Assembly: GCA_036784855.1 (NCBI GenBank)
Contig: JAZDSV010000077.1
Coordinates: 1-49,104, forward strand
Reading direction: 5' to 3'
DNA: 49,104 bases
From: Aphelidium insulamus
Taxonomy: Eukaryota; Aphelidiomycota; Aphelidea; Aphelidiaceae
Shown: in pieces, positions 12,360-23,624 of the stretch
Numbering within the stretch: position 1 is the stretch's first letter
Layout of the letters: every line of letters starts with the position of its first letter
Notes under the pieces: model-generated
What the model was told of the DNA's origin: nothing
Databases searched by the model: none
The model's input: the letters and a program-made list of their open reading frames with translations, nothing else
Made by a program: the position numbers and the translations under genes

Positions 12360-13400
12360 ATGAAATACTATCTCGTTGCCTCTGCGGTCGCGTCGCTGTG
12401 CGCAGTCGGTGCATACGCGCAAGATTTTGACCTGTCTGTCGCGGAGGAGCAAAATGCCGTTATCAGCGGTCTGGAGGAGGCCGTAGCCGATATAATGGCA
12501 GCAAGCGCCGCCGCCGCCGCCACCGCAATGGTCCAGGACGACCATCCGTGCAACACGGCCGTCGAGTCGTGCGCGTACAAGTGCGCCGCCCTGCAACTCA
12601 GTCCGTTCATCAACTACTGCATTCGCTCCGGCCAGCAAATCCAGGCAAAGTGCCAGTGCATGACGCTCAGTCCGGACACGCGCTACGACAACGACTACGA
12701 TGTGGAGACGGTGGTGGACGCGGCAGACGCGTTGCACGCCATGAAGGACCAGCTGCAGTGCCCGCGCGCGGACCAGTCGCGTGCCATCGCACTATACCAC
12801 GGCCGCGGCGGCTCCAGCAACATGCTGGCGTGGTTCATCTCCGGCTTTGAGTGCACTGACGGCCCCATCGACTACATAATTGACCAGTCGGCGCCGCTGG
12901 GTACCGACGGATACTTGTTGGAGGTGTCGGACGAGTGCGAGAGCCGCCGCACCCAGTGCGATCAGGCGTGCGCGCTCGAGGGCGGATACTTTGGCTACGG
13001 GGGCGTGGAGTCGTTCCAGTGCGCGGCCAATACGTCGGTGGAGCTGTCCTCGTTCAATGTGGCTGACCGCGATGCCAATATGGTGTCCGAGTGTGTGTGC
13101 AATGTGCAGCCAGCCAAAATTAACGCCGCCAGTGTCGGCCAGTCGATGCAGTCGGCGCTGCAGTCCGTGTACGACGCCGCATACCAAGCCAAACCGCGCC
13201 ACGCAAAGGTGGCGTCAATGCTGCTTCTGCCGGCATTTGCTATGGCTGCCATGCTGGTCGCGGCGCTGTTGTATCGCCGCAAGCGTGCGCATGCCGCAGA
13301 CGATTATATTGTTGTGCCGCCCACAGACGAGCTGGGCGCCAAGATTGTCGAGACGTCGTCCTACTCGTTCGCCGACGACAAGTCCGACAACAAGAAGTAG
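12360..13400 (+). CDS. Cys-rich type I membrane protein, copy 2 of a tandem pair
   Basis: 346 residues from the ATG at 12360, chosen because it opens a clean signal peptide (MKYYLVASAVASLCAVGAYA); the frame is open further upstream but without signal-like sequence. The ectodomain matches copy 1: CNTAVESCAYKC, FINYCIRSGQQ, YHGRGGSSNML, ISGFECTDGPIDYIIDQS, then a second Cys cluster ending CVC. A transmembrane helix (about 283-302) is followed by a basic stop-transfer (YRRKRAHA) and a cytosolic tail of about 35 residues that copy 1 lacks. The pair lies 217 nt apart on the same strand. GC at third positions is much higher than in copy 1, so the duplication is not recent. Confidence 0.88.
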   Translation: MKYYLVASAVASLCAVGAYAQDFDLSVAEEQNAVISGLEEAVADIMAASAAAAATAMVQDDHPCNTAVESCAYKCAALQLSPFINYCIRSGQQIQAKCQCMTLSPDTRYDNDYDVETVVDAADALHAMKDQLQCPRADQSRAIALYHGRGGSSNMLAWFISGFECTDGPIDYIIDQSAPLGTDGYLLEVSDECESRRTQCDQACALEGGYFGYGGVESFQCAANTSVELSSFNVADRDANMVSECVCNVQPAKINAASVGQSMQSALQSVYDAAYQAKPRHAKVASMLLLPAFAMAAMLVAALLYRRKRAHAADDYIVVPPTDELGAKIVETSSYSFADDKSDNKK

Positions 13401-13408
13401 TCCTCATA

Positions 13409-13454
<46 letters not shown>
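13409..13454. repeat. (CT)n(CA)n microsatellite
   Basis: A CT run followed by a CA run in the short spacer between the Cys-rich gene and the Efg1 gene. Confidence 0.95.
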
Positions 13455-13459
<5 letters not shown>

Positions 13460-13523
13460 ATACAAAAATATATTCCACCTGCAATGAAAAATTTTCTTTT
13501 CATAAAAATATTTCCTTCTTGTA

Positions 13524-14467
13524 ATGGAAAAGGCCGCCAAGCAAAAACGCGCTCGCCAATATCGCGCACAGCCGCGGCAACCGGCGGCACCGGCATCGTC
13601 GCTGTCCACGCTCAAAAAGTCTCTGCGCGATTCACGGCGCGTTCTGCTGCGCACGGTATGTCTCTCTGATATGCAGTGCACACAGTGCACTGATGCCACC
13701 ACCGCGCGCAGAACCTGAATGCCGACGTGCGCACACAACATGAGCGTCGTATCGCGGCGCAACTCACGCTGCTAGAGTCGCTGTGCCGCGCCGATATTGA
13801 ACGCAGCATGGTGACGCGGTATAAACGTGTGCGCTTCGTGGAACGCACCAAGGCCGAGCGTCGATTGCGCCGCTGCATTGCTGGTAATGGGAGCAGCACT
13901 GATATTGGTGAGCAGCTGTTCAAAGCGGCCACAGACTTTTGCTATACGCTGCACTATCCAAAGACGCTCAAGTATGCGGCGCTATATGCGTCGCCGTCGT
14001 CCTCGTCGGGTGAAGAGACTCCTGGCGGCGATGAGGATGGCGCATTGCCAATTGAGGCAGATAGCCATCAAGCGGCAATCCGCGAAGCAATTAAAGCCGC
14101 CCTTCGCGTCGACGAGAGCTGGAAGTCCAGTGGTTTGGAGGTAGATTCTGTGCTGGTCGCGCTGCGAAGCGATTCGCTTGCCGCACTCATCAAGTCGGAG
14201 GTTGCACACCGTTGCCCGTTTGTCGCCGATAAGCTCCGAGCCAAGGTGGACGGCATGTTGAAGGGTGTGCGAGATATGCTAGGCGATTTGGCAAAGTTTG
14301 CGGACAACAATGGCGAGACTGACGGTGCCAAAGCCGTGGCCAGTGTCAAGGAGGCGGATGCTGTCGATGCTGATGATCCCTTCTTTGCCACTGCTGCCGA
14401 CTCTGCAGATTCAAAGTCTGCAGACAGGGCGTCTCGTCGCGCGTTAAACCATCGCATACACAATTAA
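13524..14467 (+). CDS. EFG1: rRNA-processing protein Efg1
   Basis: Exon 1 is 13524-13655 and exon 2 is 13712-14467, joined by a 56-nt GT-AG intron at phase 0; about 295 residues. The basic N-terminus MEKAAKQKRARQYR, a helix STLKKSLRDSRRVLLRT, NLNADVRTQHERRIAAQL and then MVTRYKRVRFVERTKAERRLRR match the Efg1 family (early 40S/18S pre-rRNA processing in the nucleolus). The family's conserved coiled coil fills the first half; the second half is longer than in yeast and acidic. A TAATAAATA sequence at the stop may hold the polyadenylation signal. Confidence 0.8.
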
Positions 14468-14509
14468 TAAATATTCTTATCAATAATCACCAATTATCCT
14501 TATTTAAAT

Positions 14510-16449
14510 TTAATCAAATCGGTTGTTGCGACGTGCATGTCGTCGACGCAGTTTAAGGTCTTCATCAACTGCAGCTGCCAATACCATGTCATCGTGGGAT
14601 GGACGGCCTCTGGTGCCGAAAATTGCCTGGCGCTGCCCAACAGAACTATCATGGATCATATGTAAAGAATAGTCGGTGCATTTAGACTGAAAATACGCGG
14701 CGCTACTCTTGGACTCCAACAGTGCAGCGGACCAACAAGTTCTCTTTCTTATCGTGGCAATTTTGTTGTCAGACAAATGATAGTGGGCACGGCGCGGAAC
14801 ACCCGAGTTTATCAATGCCGCGAGAAGAGCAACAAAACCTTTCTTAAAAGCCTCTGGCACAATTTTCTTCAAGTTCTCGCCGATCATCGCGCCGTAAAGA
14901 GCAGAAACTTTACCAAAATCAGCACCATTACGCAGCAATATTTCGGCCGTGCCCACATGATAGTTCAATAAAGCTTTCACAAGTGGAGTAACACCCATTC
15001 GATCTGGTTCGTCCACGAGAGCGCCGTGCTGCAGCAGTGCTATGACTACATCTTGGTGACCAAAAGTGACAGCTACGTGCAAGGCGGTGGTTCCAGTGGC
15101 GGCTTTCGAATCCGAATTGTCAGCGCCGCATTCCATTAACACGTGCACAGTATTGACAAACCCCCAATAGGCCGCAACGGCCAAGCTTTTATCACCAAAA
15201 TGCCAGTGCGGAGTGTGATGTTGCAAGTGATGCGCCAACAACTTGACCACGGAGAAGCTCTTGCCCTCGTCAATTGCGTAGTTAAGAGGCAAGTTGCCGT
15301 TATCGTCTCGCATCGTAGCGTCGGCACCACAATTTAATAACAGACTGACAATTCCTTCTTGCGATGTGCTGTGAAGAGCAGCTGCAAAATGAAGCGCCGA
15401 GCGACCCTGTAGGTCTTGCAGGTTAACGAATTGCCTTGGATCAGAAGATCGACTAAGCAGCATCGCCGACAGATCATAGTGCCCGGCTTCAACAGCAACC
15501 ATGAGCAGAGTTTTGCCATCGGTATCCGTCATATAATCCGGGCTCCATTGGCTGAAATATGTCTCCAATAATCTTGTGGCACCAGATTTCACGGCATCGA
15601 ATATTGTAGGTTGCGCGGAATAGCCCCAAATAATCGATATCATTTTACATTGACCGGCAATAAGCAGCCCCACCGGCGATATATCAAATAACATGAAAAA
15701 GGGCAAGTATTGTGCTAGCATTTCAGCACACGCAACTTGGTTACTTGCAATCGCTACTTTAAGGGCCTTTTTCACATTATTACCTGGTAATAATGACCGC
15801 AATGCCACTAAACGAGATGAAAGCATCTTTCGCATCGCTGTAGTGGCGCCAAACTTGGCCAAAACCTCCAGAGTGACTTTGTTGCTATGCGGTGCCTGTC
15901 GTTCGAGCAGTATTCTGGCAACTTTTTTGTTACCCTCGATAGCAAGGTCAAGTGGGAACTTTCCATCCAATTTTTGGTCGAGTTGAGATGGACAGATGAC
16001 AACGATTGCTTCAAGCACATGTTCAAGATCATATTCGATTGCCATATGAATTGCGTAGCGTTGCTTGGAAACCTCTGTTGTGCACAAGAACTTGCTACAG
16101 CGAAATAGTGCAATTGCCAGCGACGAATATCCCTCATAAATTGCGCCAATAAACTGTTTTCTGTCGCGTGCGGTCTCATCTTCGTATTCATTTATTGTCA
16201 CCACGCTGCGATGCATTATTGCACGCGTCTCCACTAATCTCGCTGTCAGTCACGCGTTGATTGTGATTACGTACCGTGCGTTTTCGGGATTCCCCTATCG
16301 ACGAGGTCCGCGCCACCAGTCGGCAAAAATCTCATGGCATGCGTGCTGCAAACATTGACCGCGATAAGGACTGCGTAGGCAGCCATCCACGCGATGATAT
16401 TTTTGCACATTTTTTCGCGCAAGAACCTCACCCCCTGATTCCACGACAT
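14510..16449 (-). CDS. Ankyrin-repeat protein with N-terminal signal peptide
   Basis: Exon 1 (16449-16275) encodes a start followed by a hydrophobic signal-like stretch (about residues 15-38, KNIIAWMAAYAVLIAVNVCS) and is joined through a 32-nt intron (16243-16274) to exon 2 (16242-14510). Total about 635 residues. Exon 2 holds ankyrin repeats along most of its length, the clearest being DTDGKTLLMVAVEAGHYDLS, GRSALHFAAALHST, GTTALHVAVTFGHQDVVIALLQHGA and MGVTPLVKALLNYHVGTAEILL. Ankyrin repeats bind proteins, usually in the cytosol or nucleus. A secretion signal is unusual, so the product may be exported. Without exon 1, an internal ATG at 16234 would give a cytosolic 574-residue form. Confidence 0.75.
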
Positions 16450-16558
16450 GGCCCCTGACCTTTATATAGATGATCTATGAATATATGATCTACCAGATAT
16501 GTTCTCATCGCCGTGAAGCATCAGCGATACTTGAAAAATTGATCAAATTCATATTTAT

Positions 16559-18608
16559 TCAGTCCGCTTGTGCCAATATCCAATTGCGAATCCTGGAAGA
16601 CTTGCAGCACTGCAGTAATATGGACCGGTTCCAAGGGCATCCACGCGCTCGCAACCATTGCAACGTTGTAAGCCGTAGGGAACAATTGCTGCATGTAGTG
16701 AAATGTACGGCCGCCACACTGACGGACTCTGTGAGCGTGCAGCCAATGCTACATAACCAATCTAAAACCTCCATATCTCCCATTTCGGCAGCCGAATGCA
16801 AGATTTCGAACTCGTTCTCCTCAAAATAGTCCACATTCGAAATAAAGACATAATATTCGTCGGCAGACTCCGCTTCGTCAGTGGAATCGGTATCATTTTC
16901 CGCTGTTCCGTTATCATCGACTTGAGCACCTTCGTTGCTTAATCCCAGTGAAATCGCAATCAATTCATTATTCGTGTCGTTTTGAAATGTTCGCAAGCCT
17001 TCTTCCAAATTCATTTCAAAGCCATTATCGTGAGCCCACTTGGCAATTTCTAAATGTTCAGCAGCACCTTTTGTGGCCATTTCAGTACTCATGAAACCAC
17101 CCCGGTCTAACAAAAACTTTTGCCACCGCATGGCTATCGAACTTTTGATTACATTCACGTTCCAAGGAAATCCCTCATCTCGGCCCCATTTAATCACATG
17201 TAGTTGGCCGCCTCTTGTTGCGCATGGTATCACTTCATCAGCCCAGGAAGCTCCATTCTGAAAGCTCCACTTCAATATGTTCAAATGGCCCGCGTAGGCA
17301 GCAGCCCTGACTGCTCTGTGATCCCACGGGCACGAGTTTGCTCGAGCCCACTGTAACACATCTAGATGGCCGCCAGCAGCAGCGCCTTCACAAGTCCGAA
17401 AGTTCCATGGACATCCGTTTGCGCGCAACCATTTCAACATGTCTAAACGGCCATGCTGAGCTGCTTCGGAACAGATATATTCCGACATTTGGCAGCCATT
17501 ATTCAATGCCCATTTCAAAGCGACAAAATGTCCTCCTTCCGCCGCCAGAGTGCAGACAGCTTGACGCACTTCAAAGCCTTTTTGTCGAGACCAGCGTATT
17601 ATTTCCTCCTGCGCGCCCTCAACTGCTCCGAGAAATACAGTATCTTGATTGTAGTAGATGCTCAAGCAGCCTTGATCGAATAGCCACTCAAGAGTCTTTT
17701 GATGGCCCTGATAAGCGGCTTCATAGCAAGTCAAGCGATGCCCAGGGACATTTAGTGAAGTGAGCCACATCAACGTCGCAATATCACCGAATTTGGCAGC
17801 GTTTCGTGTCCATTCAGGCTGCGGCTCAGTAATGTCAAACGCGAATATGTGCTTGGAGTGGAGATATCGCAGCAGATCGGGGCGGTTACCGGCAGAAGCA
17901 GCCACAGCCAAACCTTGTCCGCTGGCACCAGCCGCAATTGCCCATTCCAAGCGATTAATTGAAGTTGTCGCAGCCAGGTACGAGGTCGTCACGCGACATA
18001 CGCCATAAGCCGCATAGTAAGCTTGAAGCAAAGTTTTGCTTGCAACACCAAAAATCCCATTGCCTTTGCCGCAGTGTCGCATAATCAGTGCGATAATCTC
18101 CAACGGTAGTTCTTCAAATGTAACTGAATGTTGATCTTTAGTATTCGATATGCTCAACGGGCCAATATCCGACAGGTCGACCGCCACTCGATGCTCTGGC
18201 GACATTGCCATTCGGGGCAAAAAGACCTGTGAAGTGGCTGCATGGCCATTGTAGGCAGAAGGCCGGCGCGGTTGTAGCTTCCCACCACCAGAATAGAGCG
18301 ATGGTGGCGGCGGCATTGCCTGGAAGTTATGGTGCGGCTGTACATCATGATCAGTATGCAGTCACGGCAGTCGCGGCAGAACATGGCATACATACATGTA
18401 CAGCGCCGCGACCTCGACCCCGACCCCGGCCACCGCGACTCGCCGCCTCGTAACCGTTGGCAAAGTCTAACGTGTCACCGGGGCCAGCACCATCACCTGA
18501 AGCATGTGTCACAGCACCGTGTTCGCCACGCGATGGGCCACGCCAGGGCTGCCCACGACCCCGCCCACGTCCGCGTCCTCGCCCGCGCGCCGTTTCGCTG
18601 CTTTGCAT
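16559..18608 (-). CDS. RGG-rich, F-box-like ankyrin-type repeat protein
   Basis: Exon 1 (18608-18396) encodes MQSSETARGRGRGRGRGRG and a second Arg-Gly tract, both RNA-binding-like. A 76-nt intron (18320-18395) joins it in phase 0 to exon 2 (18319-16559), for about 657 residues. Exon 2 has an F-box-like start (EELPLEIIALIMRHCG), then repeats of the divergent ankyrin type found in giant viruses, oomycetes and algae (GRLDMLKWLRANGCPW, GHLDVLQWARANSCPW, GHLNILKW). The tail is acidic and Asp/Glu-rich with a further repeat near the end. If translation began in exon 2 (MPPPPSLYSGGG) the RGG part would be lost; the phase-preserving intron makes the longer form more likely. Function unknown; F-box proteins of this build may present substrates to SCF ligases. 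Confidence 0.7.
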
Positions 18609-19078
18609 TGTTGATGTGCTGTTAAATAAACACTTGAAGTCTGATGACTGCTTTCAGAGAGGAATCATCTTATTATCGCCCAAATACATATGTAGTTTGC
18701 TAGAATTTGTGTCCATTATTGATGCTGTATGTTGGCTGCTTTGCATTGTTGATGTGCTGTTAAATCAACACTTGAAGTCTGATGACTGCTTTCAGAGAGG
18801 AATCGTCTTATTATCGCCCAAATACATATGTAGTTTGCTAGAATTTGTGTCCATTATTGATGCTGTATGTACGCTGCTTTGCATTGTTGATGTGCTGTTG
18901 AATATACACTCGTAGTCTGATGAATGTGTTGAGTTGCAGTGAGCTCCTCTCTCCGGTACAGAATATCGTAGTGACCTGCGCAGTCTGTATCAAATGAATG
19001 CTTTCAGAGAGGAATCATCTTATTATCGCCCAAATACATATGTAGTTTGCTAGAATTTGTGTCCATTATTGATGCTGT
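18597..19078. repeat. 138-bp tandem repeat covering the 5' end of the RGG/ankyrin gene
   Basis: Units start at 18597, 18735 and 18873 with a 138-bp period. The first two are nearly identical. The third is interrupted after about 50 bp by roughly 75 bp of other sequence and resumes with the same block at about 18998-19078. On the minus strand each unit ends with the ATGCAAAGCAGC that starts the RGG/ankyrin protein. The repeat therefore duplicates the leader, the start codon and probably the promoter of that gene. Confidence 0.9.
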
Positions 19079-19752
19079 GACATGGTGCATAGACTTGGTT
19101 CACGGCTGTGAAACCAGACTGACTGTGACTTAATCTGCAAGATGGAAACGAAATCTCCGTATTTATCATTACTATGCCACTTTCGCCTTACGTACATATG
19201 ACGAGTACCGTTATCATTAATGATATCTATTATATCAGCGTTCAAGTCAACACATGTTTCACGTAATAGTTTATCGGCATTTATTGACCTGAATATGATC
19301 ATTAAATAAGTGCCGTGATCACGAAGCGTGGTCTGTAAACACTGTGGTTCGAGGCACTCTGGTAAAATTAGGTTTCGGGCAGCAGGTTAAGGCATTGCGT
19401 ATATACATGCCGCATACTCATTTTGACACTTCCCGTCACGTCAACGCATTGCACACCATTCCCACGCCGGCCCGCCCAAGGTGATAGCGTTCAATCAACT
19501 TGTTCATTAAGGCTACACTGGCTGCTTACTGCCAATACGATGCAGAACGGTTAAACTGAGGCTCCTGCAGCCACCGGCACCACATATTCAGAGATTATAA
19601 AAGCATGAATGTGCATTTGTTAACAGGATTAACATATTGTGTGTGTGCCCAGCCAGACGAACGAAATGACGTTTGACTCACTCGCCGAATTACTCATCGC
19701 GCTTGACATAAATTCACGCTCACTCAGTGAAATCTATTGCAGAAATATTATA
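19079..19752. other. Intergenic
   Basis: No gene is recognised. An in-frame extension upstream of the next gene's start (from 19666, MTFDSLAELLIALDINSRSL) is possible but lacks recognisable features. The rest is AT-rich without repeats that I can see. Confidence 0.45.
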
Positions 19753-20192
19753 ATGGCCGTAGAAACGCGCAGCCAGCAGGCGCACAGGGCACACCCCGAC
19801 CGCGCAGCATCATCGCCACGTCCCAGGGGCAAAGGCAGCAACAAGTCCACACATAGCACGCTGAACATTGAGGAGCAGCACGGAAAACAGGTCCAACATA
19901 CGCCGCGACATGATCACACCAAAGAACCGCTGCTGGTGGGTGACCACGTGGAGTACCACCCGCTGCACAAGACATCTCTGACGGTCAAATCTCACGGAAC
20001 AATTTGTGAAGTGCGCCGCGGGGTAAAGGTCTAAAACGTGCTGATTGTCTATTGGTTGTCTAAACAGCTCCGGCGCAGGGTCCACACCACCACGGCGAGC
20101 CGCGCTATGTTATCGAGAATGACAACACGCACAAGAGATCCGTGTACAGCCCGGGCAGTATTGTACGCCTCGTAGCCGCCAATGGGCGCTGA
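19753..20192 (+). CDS. Small HVA1/Tudor-like protein
   Basis: Exon 1 (19753-20022) and exon 2 (20079-20192) are joined at phase 0 by a 56-nt intron; about 127 residues from MAVETRSQQAHR. The C-terminal 65 residues read LLVGDHVEYHP ... GTICEVRR ... GEPRYVIENDNTHKRSVYSPGSIVRLV. This is the small beta-barrel of the hypervirulence-associated (HVA1) Tudor-like family common in fungi and bacteria. The N-terminal half is polar and likely disordered. Its role in most organisms is unknown; Tudor folds bind methylated proteins or nucleic acids. The intron acceptor at 20078 was chosen over the one at 20067 because only it keeps the GEPRYVI frame. Confidence 0.7.
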
Positions 20193-20387
20193 CTCGGCAG
20201 TGTATGCAGTGTTGAATATTCACATATACATATGTATTGAATAGACTGTCGGCCATGTTCACAACTACTGTGTCATGCGCAATGCGCCACATCATGCAAT
20301 TCGTCAGAGCTGCGTCATCGCCGCCACGATTGTTGTTCGCCGAGTAAATGCATACATATCAGCGTCACCGATGCGCCTTCTTGCTGA

Positions 20388-20837
20388 ATGCTACGCGCTC
20401 TCCAAGCAGCCACCAGAGCGTATCCGTATCGACGGCACCACCGACAACTGCTACTATCCAAGTCTAGCCGCAGTGGTAGCATGACCGTTGAACACAGCGC
20501 CCACTTGCGCCGTCTGGCCGAACTGGAGGCCATTGCACGCCTGACCCACGATCCAAGCGCCGAGGCCGCCTACGAGTCCTACGAGCTGGCCATGGCACAT
20601 GCCGAAAAGGCCGTGGACGCCGAGGTCAGCCCGCGTCTGCACCTGGAGTCGGAGCAGAATATCTGCTCAGATGCTGAGGTGGCGCGTCTGGCCAAAGAGC
20701 TGGAGGACGAGTGTTCGGCCATGAAGTCTTTCACGGCGGAGAAGGGATCTCGCGGCCAGGATGCAGCCGCGGACATGGAGCGTGCCGTACAGCACTTTGC
20801 CGAATTCCGACAGCACCTTAAGCAGCGTGCACAGTAG
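20388..20837 (+). CDS. Small helical protein, possibly mitochondrial
   Basis: 149 residues if translated from 20388, or 118 from the ATG at 20481. The longer form opens with an Arg-rich stretch without acidic residues (MLRALQAATRAYPYRRHHRQ), as in mitochondrial targeting peptides. The rest is predicted helical and mostly acidic (HLRRLAELEAIARL ... SYELAMAHAEKAVDAE ... ARLAKELEDECSAMKSF). No family is recognised. It could also be a small coiled-coil subunit of a cytosolic complex whose first exon lies upstream. Confidence 0.5.
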   Translation: MLRALQAATRAYPYRRHHRQLLLSKSSRSGSMTVEHSAHLRRLAELEAIARLTHDPSAEAAYESYELAMAHAEKAVDAEVSPRLHLESEQNICSDAEVARLAKELEDECSAMKSFTAEKGSRGQDAAADMERAVQHFAEFRQHLKQRAQ

Positions 20838-21028
20838 TTGACTGGCTCTGTGGCTCTTTATGCTTGCACTGCAATTGGAATATATCACACTGCTGTTGCC
20901 CCGTGGATAAATTACATGCACGGCCATTGTCAGTGCCACATATGTACGCATTGTTTAGTTCCTTTCCAATTCTGCACACATCGCGTAATGTGCTTTCTAT
21001 CTAATGTCTCTAAAATACAACAACACAA

Positions 21029-23355
21029 CTATGCACGGTCACCAAAGAGCTGGTCGTGGAACCGCGCGACGCGTGGATGCCGCACCAGCGACCAGAATTG
21101 ATCCACATCAATGCCTCCTCTGCTGCCGTAGCCCGTCACTCGTAAACCGCGCAGCCGCCGGCACCGACTGAATGCCACGTACGCCTGGCCGTGTGTGAAC
21201 AGTGATGCCACGTCCACGTTGACCGATGCCAGGGTCTGTCCCTGCGACTTGTGGATAGAGTACGACCAGGCGAGCGTGAGTGGGAGCTGGGTGCGGGTGG
21301 GAGTGTCCACGGACTGCAGCTGTGCTTGAGCATCTTCCAGCCCTTGATGAGTGTCGGAGAGAGTGGTGGGAGTGGCAGTGGCGGCAATGGCATCGGCTAC
21401 TGCATCCAGCACGGTCATAGTGTCCATGAGCGGTATGCATTCCGTGACTGGTGGAATCAGCACGGATACAGCGCGGCCTCCGTCCTCTATCCGCGGCCGG
21501 TACAACTGATTGACCGGGAGATGCTTATTCGTGTATGCCAAACCGTCCAGCAATGGAAAGCGCACGCGGGGCAAAGCAAGTGATACTGCATTCGACGTCG
21601 ACGGATGCTGGCATGGAAGCACTGCACGCAGCACTGGATGCGCATGCAGCGCCACTTCATCCGCATGGCGGCCCACATTAATCCCAGTATCCAGCGCCTC
21701 GAAGCTGTTCACGCGGCCGACAGCACCATTGACCAGTCCAAGGGCGGGACATAGCGTCTGCAGTAGCATCACCTGCGCACCAACTGCCAAGTCCAACTCC
21801 CTCTCCAGGCGAGACTGTCGTTCGATAGCATCGCGCATATCGACAGGCATGCTACTTACAGAGTGCGCCTCAGTCTGTGATGATTGTGACGGCGGCGGCG
21901 GCTTGTCCAGTGCGTAGTAGCGGTGCAGTGTGGGTGAGCCGAGTTGTCGTAACTCGCGTGCATTCCAGTCGCGCACTTGTCGCCGTAGTGGAAATAGGTG
22001 AACGGGTTTATGCATAACAGCTGTGACTGGAGGTGATGTTTTGTTAGCAGGCATGCAGTTTGCTAAACGCATCAGTTGCTCGTCATCCAGCAGCCATTCG
22101 TTTGGTGGTCCTGCTCTCAACAGCATTGGCACCAACTGGTCAATGTGTTGCAGATGGCCGCTGTCCAGCGCCTGAAACAGCGGATCCGTCGAGCGCTGTT
22201 CAAACGGCAGCGACAAGCGTCTCAGCAGCGCATCAACGGCCGCTTGCCGCCCAAACTGTTGTTCAGTAAGCGGCTGTTCCACGTGCGAATAATCGCGAAA
22301 GAATTGCAAGAATGAGCGCATGAGCGAGTCGTCGTGCTGTCGATAAATGCGGTCAAGCTTGAAAATGCGTTGGGATGGCGGGGGCGGCGTTTTAATCGCT
22401 CGTGGTGTCTTGGTCTTGGTTGCCTTATTCGCCGGCTCGACAGTGGGTGTCAGCAGAAGCGGCCACACGTCGGCCTGGAAGCAGTAGCGCGGAATTGGAG
22501 ACTCCATATCGACACGAAGCTGTGTCCACGCCGCCGCCAACGACTCGTCATACACGGGCGCCAGCTGCATGAAATCTCCGCACAGCACCAACTGCAGGCC
22601 GCCAAACGGACGCCGACAGCGGCGCAGTCGACGCCCCAGCCTGTCCAGCAGGTCCAACAATTCCGGCTGCAGCATGGAGCACTCGTCCACAATCAGCGTG
22701 TCCGTCTGCCGCCAGCGCTCCAGAGCAGCCACGCCACTCCCTGCGGTATCTAGTTGCGCCAATTGTTGTTGTATGGCGGCGCGCATGAAGCGCTCTTTGG
22801 CGTGGCGGCCACTCTCGCCGGCGAACGAGGCCAGTAGCAGCGGGACGGGCAGGGCAGTGGTGGGTGAGATGCCTGCCCAGCTGTGCAGAGTGCAGCCGGC
22901 GAGTGCCAGTGCCGATACACCTGTGCTGGAGGTGACGGCCACTCGGCGACCACACTCATGGCGCAGATGCCTGATCATCTGCCGCAAGAGCACAGTCTTG
23001 CCGGTGCCGGCTACACCAGCATAAGTTATTGATATCGAAGACGTCACGTACCGGCCCCCGTGAAGAAGATGGACGGCCGCGACGCATGAGACACCGCGTC
23101 GATAATGCTCTGCTGCTGGGCGGACAGCACAATGTCGGTGCCACGCGGCGAAGATGTGTCCGAGCGCGGGCTGTCACGAACCGCGAGGCCATGTCGACGG
23201 CTTAGGGGCGCGATAAACGGCGGCAACTCCCCGTCACCGTTGCCGTACGTGATGGCCACGGTGGACAGCACCGGCTGCACCAGGATCTTGCCCGTGTCAA
23301 TGTGCAGCAGTGAAGTGACGGCGCCGCCCGTGCGCCGCGCCGGCACGCGTAGCAT
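21029..23355 (-). CDS. PIF1: PIF1-family DNA helicase
   Basis: Exon 1 (23355-23052) and exon 2 (23010-21029) are joined by a 41-nt intron (23011-23051), about 761 residues. The splice falls inside the Walker A motif and restores GAAGTGKT. Further SF1B helicase motifs follow: TSSTGVSALALAG (Ia), VDECSML (Walker B), LQLVLCGDFMQLAPV (III), LMRSFLQFFRDYS, NGAVGRV, then YSIHKSQGQTL (V) and AYVAFSRCRRLRGLRV (VI). Pif1 helicases unwind DNA 5' to 3' and act at telomeres, G-quadruplexes and mitochondrial DNA. The N-terminal exon is short and lacks an obvious targeting peptide. No Helitron Rep domain is present, so this looks like the cellular helicase. Confidence 0.88.
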
Positions 23356-23624
23356 TAATCGGCGACAGTTTAATTACCTAAGGGCATCTGTTAATAATGG
23401 TGCTGTTTAACAGGTGCTCTGCTGTGTCAACGTTTGCGCGCTGTCATTGCACTGTCGTCAAGGCAAACCAACTCTTTTCGATAATCCCCTTTTTCAAATA
23501 TGAGCGACGGTGTCTTGGACTAAAAGAATGGCATTCAGTAATATATATATATATATAGATAACCATGTTCAGCTGTGCAGTCAATGCTTTTCCGCCGAAA
23601 GCACCGATAAATAGATTCTATTTT
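23356..23624. other. Spacer between PIF1 and ZFC3H1-like genes
   Basis: Less than 300 bp, with a (TA)n run at about 23541-23556. It should hold the PIF1 promoter and the 3' end of the upstream minus-strand gene; no further gene is seen. Confidence 0.5.

Noticed and set aside
18597-19078. CRISPR-like or satellite array
   Set aside because: Units are 138 bp, directly adjoining with no spacers, only three copies, and tied to one gene's 5' end.
21029-23355. Helitron transposon helicase
   Set aside because: No Rep/HUH nuclease or Helitron ends nearby; size and motifs fit a cellular PIF1.
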